Below, piece after piece: positions 1 to 6,114 of a stretch of DNA of 6,114 nucleotides. The notes below the pieces were generated by a model that worked only from the letters and a program-made list of their open reading frames with translations, searched no databases and was not told the origin of the DNA. The stretch is from RBG-16-66-20 sp035499575 (GTDB lineage Bacteria > Pseudomonadota > Gammaproteobacteria > Burkholderiales > SG8-39). The position numbers were made by a program, and so were the translations under genes. The stretch lies in contig DATJYN010000173.1 in NCBI GenBank assembly GCA_035499575.1, forward strand, positions 1 to 6,114, read 5' to 3'. The stretch's first letter is position 1. Each line of letters opens with the position of its first letter.

Positions 1-337
1 CGTCGAGCAGTCGGGCGAGGCCCGCTTCCTCTTCTTCTCGATTCCGATCGAAGCGACGCTGACTTCGACCGAGCGCCCGCCGCATGCGATCGAGGCCCGA
101 CTTCTGCGCGGCAACCTGAAACGCCTGGAAGGGGCCTACCGCATCGAGCCGCGGGCCGACGGTCGCAGCCTGCTGAGCTGGCGCGGCGTCATCCAGGCCG
201 AGACGATGCCGCCGCTGTTCGGCGAGATGCTGCTGCGCGTAAGCATCGAGGACCAGTTCCGCGGCATGGTGCGCGAGATCGAGCGGCGCGAGGGCGTGCG
301 GCGCGCGCCCAAGGCGGAGCAGGAGCGCGCGAAGTGA
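1..337 (+). CDS. SRPBCC (START-like / polyketide-cyclase type) family protein, 3' part only
   Basis: This is the C-terminal 111 codons of a gene that begins before the window; reading frame 2 is open from the first base to the TGA at 335-337. The protein has alternating strands of charged and hydrophobic residues (ARFLFFSIPIEA, then YRIEPRADGRSLLSWRG). It ends in a long amphipathic helix (LLRVSIEDQFRGMVREIERR) and a charged tail. This is the usual end of a SRPBCC helix-grip fold: strands closing the cavity, then the long C-terminal helix. Such proteins bind hydrophobic ligands, but the ligand cannot be told from the sequence. The stop overlaps the GTG start of the next gene (GTGA, 4 bases), so the gene belongs to the same transcription unit as the EEP and clsB genes. 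The family call rests on overall pattern rather than on a catalytic motif, so another small ligand-binding fold is possible. Confidence 0.7.
   Translation, partial: VEQSGEARFLFFSIPIEATLTSTERPPHAIEARLLRGNLKRLEGAYRIEPRADGRSLLSWRGVIQAETMPPLFGEMLLRVSIEDQFRGMVREIERREGVRRAPKAEQERAK
321..325 (+). promoter_or_regulatory. Ribosome binding site of the EEP gene
   Basis: AGGAG lies inside the end of the upstream coding region, 8 bases before the GTG at 334. This supports that GTG as the start of the EEP reading frame and implies translational coupling to the upstream gene. Confidence 0.7.
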
Positions 338-1080
338 TCGCCGGCCTGCGCGTCGTCACGCTGAACATCCACAAGGGACTGTCGCAGTTCAACAGCCGCA
401 TGGTGATCCACGAGCTGCGCGAAGGCCTGCGCCTGCTGCGGCCGGACCTCGTGTTCCTGCAGGAGGTCGCCGGCCTGAACCGGCGCCACGCGCTGCGCTT
501 CGAGGCATGGCCGGAGGCGCAGCATGAATTCCTCGCCGGCGGCGAGCTGGAACACGTCTACGGCCGCAACCGCGTGCACTAGCACGGCCACTACGGCAAC
601 GCGCTGCTGTCGCGTTTCCCGATCCTGTCCTCGGAAAACGAGGACATCTCGGATCACCGTTTCGAGCGGCGCGGGCTGCTCCACACGGTGGTCAAGGTGC
701 CGGGCTGGAAACGCAACCTGCACTGCCTCTGCGTGCACCTGTCGCTGCACGAGCGCGGCCGGCGCCGGCAGCTGGAAGCGATTGCTGCGCGCCTGGACGC
801 GCTCGCCGACAAGCGGCTGCCGGTCATCCTCGCCGGCGATTTCAACGACTGGCGCCAGCGCGCGAGCCTGGTTCTTGAAAAAAGCCTCGGCATGACCGAG
901 GTTTCGGTGGCAGCGGGCGGGCGGCATGGCCGCACCTTTCCGAGCATGCTGCCGCTGCTCCACCTGGACCGCATCTACGTACGCGGCTTCGGCGTCCTGC
1001 GCTCGCAAGTGCACCGCGGCCCGCCCTGGTCGCTGCTGTCGGACCACCTGGCGCTGAGCGCGGAGCTGGAGCGTGCTTGA
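334..1080 (+). pseudogene. Endonuclease/exonuclease/phosphatase (EEP) family gene, YbhP-like, interrupted by an in-frame amber codon
   Basis: From the GTG at 334 to the TGA at 1078-1080 there is one reading frame of 248 codons, broken only by TAG at 580-582 (codon 83). Both sides belong to one EEP (DNase I-like) hydrolase. Before the stop lie TLNIHKG (Asn11) and LVFLQEV (Glu44), the metal-binding motifs. After it lie GNALLSRFPI, the HLSLHERGRRRQLEAI helix, LAGDFND (Asp169, Asn171), LDRIY (Asp212) and the terminal LSDH (Asp237, His238). No shift of frame is needed to join them. The family cleaves phosphodiesters or phosphomonoesters with Mg2+; the substrate here is unknown. In E. coli the EEP gene ybhP precedes clsB, and the same order is seen here. 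As sequenced, the product would be 82 residues without the catalytic His and is very probably inactive. A later in-frame GTG at 688 would lack the N-terminal metal ligands. A single G-to-T change (GAG to TAG) would explain the break; a sequencing error is an equally good explanation. Confidence 0.8.
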
Positions 1081-2272
1081 GTTCGTCGCCGGGAATCACC
1101 TCGCGCTGCTGAAGAACGGCGAGCAGTATTTTCCGGCACTGGTGGCCGCGATCGATGCGGCCAAGTCGGAAGTGTTCCTGCAGACCTACATCTTCGCCGA
1201 CGACGAGACCGGCAGTCTGGTGGCCGACGCGCTGGCGCGCGCCGCGGCGCGCGGCGTCGCCACGCACTTGCTGGTCGATGGATTCGGCGCGCGCGCTTTC
1301 GCGCCGCGATTCCGCGACATGCTCGCAGCGGCTGGCGCGGAAGTACTGGTGTTCCGCCCGCAAGTCAGTCCCTGGCCGTTCTGGAAGCAGCGCAGCCGCC
1401 TGCGCCGGATGCATCGCAAGCTCACGAGCATCGATGGCACGGTGGCCTTTGTCGGCGGCATCAACGTCGTGGATGATTTGGAATCGCCCGAGCCGGGCTA
1501 CCCGCGCTACGACTACGCGGTCAGGATTGAAGGGCCGCTTGCCGCGCAGGCGCGCACGGCGGCGGCGCGGCTATGGACGCGGGTGGCGTGGGCAACCTTT
1601 GGCCGGCGCTGGCGCCGCTGGCCGGGTTTCACGATGTTTACCGGGCGTGCGCCGGCGCCGCGCGCGCCTCAGGGCTCGCCGCAAGCGGGCAGCCAGCGCG
1701 CTGCGCTGGTGCTGCGCGACAGCCTGCGGCACCGGCGCGACATCGAGCAGGCCTACCTCGAGCAGATCCACGCTGCGCGCTCGGAAGTGGTCATCGCCAA
1801 CGCGTATTTTTTCCCGACGCGAAAATTCCGGCACGCGCTGGCGAGCGCGGCGAGGCGAGGCGTGATCGTCACGCTGCTGCTGCAGGGGAAGGCGGACCAT
1901 CCGCTGCAGCACTACGCAGCGCGTGCGCTGTACCGTTCGCTGCTGGCCGCGGGAATCCGCATCTACGAGTACCACCCAAGCTTGCTGCATGCAAAGGTGG
2001 CGGTGTTCGATGGGCGCGTGGCGACGGTGGGGTCGTCCAACATCGATCCGCTCAGCCTGGGCATGGCGCAGGAGGCCAATGCTTTCGTGGACGACCGGGA
2101 ATTTGCGGCGAGGCTGCGCGCCAGCCTGCACGAGGCGATCGAGCAGGGTTCGCGCGCGGTGCCGCGGAACTACTGGCAGCGCCTGTCTTTCCGCCTTAAG
2201 GCGCGCGTCTGGCTGAGCTACCGCCTTGCGCGGATGGTGATGACGATCTACCGCATCGACAGCCTGCGGTAG
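1073..2272 (+). CDS. clsB: Cardiolipin synthase, ClsB type (phospholipase D superfamily)
   Basis: This 399-residue protein has two phospholipase-D (HKD) motifs. The first is HRKLTSID (His114, Lys116, Asp121) followed by FVGGIN; the second is HAKVAVFD (His306, Lys308, Asp313) followed by VGSSNIDPLS. The spacing and length fit the bacterial ClsB branch, which lacks the two N-terminal transmembrane segments of ClsA. The enzyme joins phosphatidyl groups to make cardiolipin at the inner membrane; E. coli ClsB can also form phosphatidylglycerol. The C-terminus (residues 372-399) is basic and amphipathic (RLKARVWLSYRLARMVMTIYR), a plausible membrane contact. The GTG start at 1073 overlaps the end of the EEP gene by 8 bases, with GGAG at 1062-1065 seven bases upstream. 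The N-terminus FVAGNHLALLKNGEQYF begins as is usual for ClsB. The gene is intact. The premature stop in the EEP gene could lower its translation if the two are coupled. ClsC would be the alternative label; the missing long N-terminal extension and the EEP neighbour favour ClsB. Confidence 0.88.
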   Translation: MLEFVAGNHLALLKNGEQYFPALVAAIDAAKSEVFLQTYIFADDETGSLVADALARAAARGVATHLLVDGFGARAFAPRFRDMLAAAGAEVLVFRPQVSPWPFWKQRSRLRRMHRKLTSIDGTVAFVGGINVVDDLESPEPGYPRYDYAVRIEGPLAAQARTAAARLWTRVAWATFGRRWRRWPGFTMFTGRAPAPRAPQGSPQAGSQRAALVLRDSLRHRRDIEQAYLEQIHAARSEVVIANAYFFPTRKFRHALASAARRGVIVTLLLQGKADHPLQHYAARALYRSLLAAGIRIYEYHPSLLHAKVAVFDGRVATVGSSNIDPLSLGMAQEANAFVDDREFAARLRASLHEAIEQGSRAVPRNYWQRLSFRLKARVWLSYRLARMVMTIYRIDSLR

Positions 2273-2276
2273 ATCG
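2244..2276 (+). terminator. 12-bp inverted repeat across the clsB stop codon, candidate transcription-end hairpin
   Basis: CGATCTACCGCA (2244-2255) is perfectly complementary to TGCGGTAGATCG (2265-2276), leaving a 9-base loop. The TAG stop of clsB (2270-2272) lies in the right arm. The element sits at the junction of two convergent genes and, being symmetrical, could act on transcripts from either side. No run of T follows on either strand, so it is not a classical intrinsic terminator. It may instead stabilise the 3' end of the mRNA or assist Rho-dependent termination. Confidence 0.5.
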
Positions 2277-2287
2277 GCGATTGCCGG

Positions 2288-2512
2288 CTACTTCCTGCTC
2301 TTGTCGACCTGGTTGCCGATCACGCCGCCGACCGCGGCGCCGCCGACCGTGCCGATCGCGCTACCGCCGGTGAGGAGCGCACCACCCACCGCACCGATGC
2401 CGGCGCCGATGGCGGTGTTCTTGTCGCGCGTCGACATATCAGCGCAACCGCCGACGCCAATCAGCATCGCCGCAATGACTGCGACCGCCGCGAACCTGCT
2501 CGTTGCTTTCAT
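2288..2512 (-). CDS. Small glycine-zipper lipoprotein (OsmB / 17-kDa-antigen-like 2TM domain)
   Basis: This 74-residue protein starts MKATSRF. It has a lipoprotein signal peptide: a basic n-region, the hydrophobic stretch AAVAVIAAMLIGV, and the lipobox VGGC with Cys23 as the lipidation site. The mature part is only about 50 residues and is dominated by small residues in GxxxG spacing (AIGAGIGAVGGALLTGG, then GTVGGAAVGGVIG). This is the glycine-zipper hairpin found in OsmB-like and Rickettsia 17-kDa surface antigen-like lipoproteins. It ends in a charged tail (QVDKSRK). It is probably an envelope protein inserted in or lying against the outer membrane; family members are often stress-induced. 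The start at 2512 is chosen over an in-frame ATG at 2533 because a strong ribosome binding site (GGAGG, seven bases away) lies between the two. The gene is convergent with clsB, 15 bases apart, and lies downstream of the MaoC gene on the same strand with a 92-base gap. Confidence 0.85.
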   Translation of the reverse strand: MKATSRFAAVAVIAAMLIGVGGCADMSTRDKNTAIGAGIGAVGGALLTGGSAIGTVGGAAVGGVIGNQVDKSRK

Positions 2513-2519
2513 TTGAACG

Positions 2520-2524
2520 CCTCC
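2520..2524 (-). promoter_or_regulatory. Shine-Dalgarno sequence of the lipoprotein gene, in a hairpin loop
   Basis: On the - strand GGAGG precedes ATG (2512) by 7 bases. Its last four bases form exactly the loop of a perfect 7-bp hairpin, TTGAACG / CGTTCAA (plus-strand arms 2513-2519 and 2524-2530), whose 3' arm abuts the start codon. The site decides the start and may make initiation dependent on the structure. Confidence 0.7.
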
Positions 2525-2604
2525 GTTCAACACATGTAAGAGTTGGACTACCCCTGTGTTGGCGGGTTCAGCGTGCGTGTGTCGCTGCCAACCGACACCG
2601 CAGC

Positions 2605-3081
2605 TCAGGTGGCGGTTTTCCCCGGAGGACGGCGCCGGAACATGGCCCAGCCTTCCATCGTCATCACGATCTCGCCGCGCTGATTGACCGCCTCAGAGCG
2701 GGATTGCAGCAGGCCGATCCCGGGTTTGCTCTCGGAAATTCGCGCCGCCATGGGCACTCGCCGGTAGGTAATGGTGTCGCCGGCGCGAACCGGCACGAGC
2801 CAGCGGATGTTGTCCAGACCCGGCGAGCCGAGGCTGGCCGAGCGGTTGACGTATTTGTCGACCATCAGCCGCATGCCGACCGAGCAGGTATGCCAGCCGC
2901 TCGCGATCAGGCCCTTGAAGAAGGATTGCTTCGCGGCCGCCGGGTCGACGTGGAAGGGCTGCGGGTCGAACTGGCGCGCGAAGGCGATGATTTCCTCCTC
3001 CGTGAACGTGTGGCTGCCGATTTCCACGATGCCGGCGTTCTGCAGGTCTTCCCAATAGAGCAGGTCGTCGCTTTGCGCCAT
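2605..3081 (-). CDS. MaoC-like dehydratase (hot-dog fold)
   Basis: This 158-residue protein belongs to the MaoC / (R)-specific enoyl-CoA hydratase group. An N-terminal strand region (DLQNAGIVEIGSHTFTEEEIIAFARQF) leads into FDPQPFHVDP, with the Asp39 and His44 pair at the place of the family's catalytic Asp-His dyad. The hot-dog helix follows (SFFKGLIASGWHT, Gly57 to His64). The sheet follows with GSPGLDNIRWLVPVRAGDTITY and a final strand (GEIVMTMEGWAMF). Members hydrate or dehydrate acyl-CoA or related thioesters in the cytoplasm; the substrate here is unknown. The usual family length is about 150 residues. The start MAQSDDLLYW at 3081 is chosen because an upstream in-frame ATG at 3135 would run 38 bases into the divergent gene. 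No convincing ribosome binding site is seen before 3081, so the start is less certain than the function. Confidence 0.85.
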   Translation of the reverse strand: MAQSDDLLYWEDLQNAGIVEIGSHTFTEEEIIAFARQFDPQPFHVDPAAAKQSFFKGLIASGWHTCSVGMRLMVDKYVNRSASLGSPGLDNIRWLVPVRAGDTITYRRVPMAARISESKPGIGLLQSRSEAVNQRGEIVMTMEGWAMFRRRPPGKTAT

Positions 3082-3099
3082 ATTTTCAGAGTGTAATAT
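3073..3099 (+). promoter_or_regulatory. Possible sigma70-type promoter for the conserved hypothetical gene
   Basis: TTGCGC (3073-3078) and TAATAT (3094-3099) are separated by 15 bases, shorter than the usual 16-18. The -35 hexamer equals that of the rpsL promoter. If used, transcription would begin near 3106, after the ATG at 3098 and just before the ATG at 3110. The site overlaps the start codon of the divergent MaoC gene. Weak evidence only. Confidence 0.3.
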
Positions 3100-3568
3100 G
3101 GCCCGCGCGATGGACGAGATCGTTGCGCGCAGCATGGCGAAATGGCCGGATGTGCCGGACGTCTACGGCTGGCTATCCCTCGACCGGCGCGGCAACTGGC
3201 TCCTGCAGCGGCAGAAAATCGGCAACCGGGCGCTGCGCGATTTCATTTCACGCAATTACCAGCCCGACGCCCGCGGCCGCTGGTACTTCCAGAACGGCCC
3301 GCAGCGCGTGTTCGTGCAGCTCGCCTACACGCCGCTGGTTGTCCACCACGAAGGTGAAGCGCTCTATGACCATTGCGGCCGGCCGTTCGAAGCCCTGCAG
3401 GCCTATCTGGATGAAGAGGGCTGCCTGTTAATGGCGGGGAAGCCCGGGATCGGACTCCTGGACGACCGGGATCTGGCCCGTTACTCGGAGCGGGCCGGGG
3501 AACTGCCCTCCATAGCCAGCGGGAGCCTGCCGGAGCGCTTCGGATTTGTCGGAAATCCAGCCCCATAA
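3098..3568 (+). CDS. Conserved hypothetical protein of betaproteobacterial type (DUF)
   Basis: This protein of 156 residues (152 if it starts at 3110) has no signal peptide or membrane segment and is probably cytoplasmic. I recognise its pattern from betaproteobacterial hypothetical proteins but cannot name the DUF number with certainty. Visible blocks are KWPDVPDVYGWLSLDRRGNW, then LRDFISRNYQPDARGRWYFQ, then NGPQRVFVQLAYTPLVVH, and DEEGCLLMAGKPGIGLLDDRDLARYS. The repeated aromatic and Gly-Pro motifs suggest a small beta-rich domain, but no catalytic motif is evident. Two ATG codons compete: 3098 (MARAMDEIV) and 3110 (MDEIV). Neither has a ribosome binding site; 3110 agrees better with my recollection of family N-termini and with the possible promoter at 3073-3099. 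The gene is divergent from the MaoC gene and ends just upstream of the rpsL promoter. Function unknown. Confidence 0.75.
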   Translation: MARAMDEIVARSMAKWPDVPDVYGWLSLDRRGNWLLQRQKIGNRALRDFISRNYQPDARGRWYFQNGPQRVFVQLAYTPLVVHHEGEALYDHCGRPFEALQAYLDEEGCLLMAGKPGIGLLDDRDLARYSERAGELPSIASGSLPERFGFVGNPAP

Positions 3569-3571
3569 TCC

Positions 3572-3600
3572 TTGCGCCGCGCCAAAAACCTCTTTATAAT
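3572..3600 (+). promoter_or_regulatory. Strong sigma70-type promoter of the str operon (rpsL-rpsG-fusA)
   Basis: TTGCGC (3572-3577) and a perfect TATAAT (3595-3600) are separated by exactly 17 bases. The promoter begins three bases after the stop of the upstream gene. Between the -10 box and the expected start near 3607 lies CCGGCC, a discriminator made only of G and C. Such discriminators mark ribosomal promoters repressed by ppGpp in well-studied proteobacteria. The transcript would have a leader of about 83 bases before rpsL. Confidence 0.75.
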
Positions 3601-3657
3601 CCGGCCTCTTTTTTGCACCCCTGGGCGGCTACGCGTGCAGCTGACGTGGTCGCCCGG

Positions 3658-3675
3658 TTCGTTTCTGGAAACGGA
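3658..3675 (+). other. Small hairpin in the rpsL leader
   Basis: TTCGTTT (3658-3664) can pair with AAACGGA (3669-3675), with one G-U pair and a CTGG tetraloop. It lies 14 bases before the rpsL ATG. The 14 bases between (AAACAAGCGAAAAC) are A-rich and contain no good Shine-Dalgarno sequence. Functional significance is unproven. Confidence 0.3.
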
Positions 3676-3689
3676 AAACAAGCGAAAAC

Positions 3690-4067
3690 ATGCCTACCGT
3701 CAATCAGTTAATGCGCCATGGGCGCGGCGCCAAGAAGGAAAAATCGAAGGTGCCTGCGCTGGCCGGATCCCCCCAAAAGCGGGGCGTCTGCACGCGCGTT
3801 TATACGACCACCCCCAAAAAGCCAAATTCGGCGCTGCGCAAGGTCGCGAAAGTACGCCTCACCAACGGCTTCGAGGTGATCGGCTACATCGGCGGCGAAG
3901 GCCACAACCTGCAGGAGCACTCGGTGGTGCTGATCCGCGGCGGCCGGGTGAAGGACTTGCCGGGCGTGCGCTACCACATCGTGCGCGGCTCGCTCGACAC
4001 GCAGGGCGTCAAGGATCGCAAGCAGGCGCGCTCGAAGTACGGCGCCAAGATGGCGAAGTCGGCCTAA
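3690..4067 (+). CDS. rpsL: 30S ribosomal protein S12
   Basis: This 125-residue protein matches S12 over nearly its whole length: PQKRGVCTRVYTTTPKKPNS, ALRKVAKVRLTNGFEV, YIGGEGHNLQEHSVVLIRGG and RVKDLPGVRYHIVRGSLDTQ. It sits at the decoding centre of the 30S subunit. The residues linked to streptomycin resistance, Lys43 (TPKKPNS) and Lys88 (GRVKDLPG), are wild type, so the protein predicts sensitivity at this locus. Asp89 is the usual site of methylthiolation by RimO. The N-terminal tail (residues 8-27, RHGRGAKKEK) is unusually Lys/Gly-rich compared with the RKPR tail of E. coli, and residue 27 is Ser where E. coli has Cys. The start MPTVNQL is the standard N-terminus, although only a weak GGAA (3673-3676) precedes it. 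First gene of the str operon. Confidence 0.98.
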   Translation: MPTVNQLMRHGRGAKKEKSKVPALAGSPQKRGVCTRVYTTTPKKPNSALRKVAKVRLTNGFEVIGYIGGEGHNLQEHSVVLIRGGRVKDLPGVRYHIVRGSLDTQGVKDRKQARSKYGAKMAKSA

Positions 4068-4087
4068 CAGGATAGAAGAGAACACGC

Positions 4088-4558
4088 ATGCCACGCCGCA
4101 GAGAAGTTCCGAAACGCGAGATCCTTCCCGATCCGAAATTCGCCAACGTCGAGCTGGCGAAGTTCATGAACGTGCTGATGACGCGCGGCAAGAAGTCGAT
4201 TGCCGAGCACATCGTGTACGGCGCGCTCGAGATGATCAAGTCGAAATCCGGCAAGGACCCGATCGAGGTGTTCTCGCAGGCGGTGCAGAACGTCAAGCCG
4301 GTGGTCGAAGTGAAGAGCCGGCGCGTCGGCGGCGCCAATTACCAGGTCCCGGTCGAAGTGCGCCCGGTGCGGCGCGTCGCCCTTTCGATGCGCTGGATCC
4401 GCGAGGCGGCGCAGAAACGCGGCGAGAAGTCGATGACCGCGCGCCTGGCGGGCGAACTCGCGGAAGCGGCCGAGGGCCGCGGCGGCGCGATGAAGAAACG
4501 CGAGGAAGTGCACCGCATGGCGGAGGCCAACAAGGCCTTCTCGCACTACAGGTTCTAA
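4088..4558 (+). CDS. rpsG: 30S ribosomal protein S7
   Basis: This 156-residue protein is of normal bacterial length. It shows the S7 blocks PRRREVPKREILPDPKFANV, KFMNVLMTRGKKSIAEHIVY, VKSRRVGGANYQVPVEVRP and ALSMRWIREAA, and ends HRMAEANKAFSHYRF. S7 nucleates assembly of the 30S head by binding the 3' major domain of 16S rRNA and contacts the E-site tRNA. In E. coli it also represses translation of the str mRNA. The start follows rpsL by 20 bases; the nearest ribosome binding match is an imperfect AAGAG (4076-4080) seven bases before the ATG. The stop is followed by fusA after 21 bases, counting to its GTG start. Intact and in line with its neighbours. Confidence 0.98.
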   Translation: MPRRREVPKREILPDPKFANVELAKFMNVLMTRGKKSIAEHIVYGALEMIKSKSGKDPIEVFSQAVQNVKPVVEVKSRRVGGANYQVPVEVRPVRRVALSMRWIREAAQKRGEKSMTARLAGELAEAAEGRGGAMKKREEVHRMAEANKAFSHYRF

Positions 4559-4566
4559 GGAATCGT

Positions 4567-4571
4567 AAGGA
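4567..4571 (+). promoter_or_regulatory. Ribosome binding site that selects the fusA GTG start
   Basis: AAGGA lies 8 bases before GTG at 4580 but only 2 bases before the in-frame ATG at 4574. The first spacing is normal and the second too short. A second AAGGA at 4557-4561, overlapping the rpsG stop, lies 12 bases from the ATG. Confidence 0.65.
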
Positions 4572-4579
4572 ATATGAGC

Positions 4580-6114
<1,535 letters not shown>

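Noticed and set aside
580..582. Amber codon as programmed recoding (pyrrolysine or dedicated readthrough)
   Set aside because: The position is not catalytic in EEP enzymes, no stem-loop like a recoding signal is evident just downstream, and pyrrolysine is not expected in a betaproteobacterium. Mutation or sequence error is simpler.
524..895. Overlapping + strand open frame across the amber codon, possible programmed frameshift around the stop
   Set aside because: The EEP motifs continue in the original frame directly after the TAG, so bypassing it needs no frame change. The alternative frame gives a Ser/Arg/Thr-rich nonsense protein.
136..1047. 303-codon open frame on the - strand opposite the SRPBCC and EEP genes
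   Set aside because: The + strand here has recognisable protein motifs. The antisense frame has low-complexity Ala/Arg/Gln/Val composition and no motif or ribosome binding site.
2513..2533. Upstream ATG (2533) as the lipoprotein start
   Set aside because: It would place the strong GGAGG site inside the coding region and add MLNGGVQ before a signal peptide that already begins properly with MKATSR.
3589..3614. Direct repeat CCTCTTT (3589-3595 and 3605-3611) and T6 run as an intrinsic terminator of the upstream gene
   Set aside because: No GC-rich stem precedes the T run, the run follows a strong -10 box, and the repeat is short and partly made of promoter sequence.
3813..3955. Streptomycin-resistance substitutions in S12
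   Set aside because: Lys43 and Lys88 and their surroundings (TTPKKPNS, GRVKDLPG) are wild type.

Overview
This is a high-GC (roughly two thirds G+C by eye) bacterial chromosome segment, most likely from a betaproteobacterium. The str operon proteins (S12, S7, EF-G) read as betaproteobacterial-type sequences. The left-hand genes (SRPBCC protein, EEP hydrolase, ClsB-type cardiolipin synthase) also form a proteobacterial neighbourhood. Coding density is very high and no stretch over 300 bases lacks a gene. I see no mobile element, tRNA, rRNA or CRISPR array.

Left block (1-2276, + strand): the 3' end of an SRPBCC/START-like protein gene, then an endonuclease/exonuclease/phosphatase (EEP) gene, then a phospholipase-D-family cardiolipin synthase gene (clsB). 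Stop and start codons overlap by 4 and 8 bases, so this is a tightly coupled operon, resembling the E. coli ybhP-clsB pair. The EEP gene carries an in-frame amber codon at 580-582, yet all family motifs on both sides are intact. It is either a very recent pseudogene or a sequence error. A 12-bp perfect inverted repeat spans the clsB stop codon.

Middle block (2288-3568): a small glycine-zipper lipoprotein gene and a MaoC-like hot-dog dehydratase gene lie on the - strand. A conserved hypothetical gene on the + strand is divergent from the MaoC gene, with only 16 bases between the nearest candidate start codons. The lipoprotein leader places its Shine-Dalgarno sequence in the loop of a short perfect hairpin.

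Right block (3572-6114, + strand): the str operon, rpsL-rpsG-fusA, with fusA running off the window. It has its own strong sigma70-type promoter with a pure G/C discriminator, directly after the hypothetical gene. rpoB/rpoC, the usual upstream neighbours in this lineage, are not present. The rpsL-rpsG gap is only 20 bases, so there is no room for the long intercistronic S7 feedback site known in E. coli.

I do not see a novel multi-gene system. The points worth a second look are the amber interruption, three small RNA structures or regulatory arrangements, the relocated or uncoupled str operon, and a redox-relevant substitution in EF-G.
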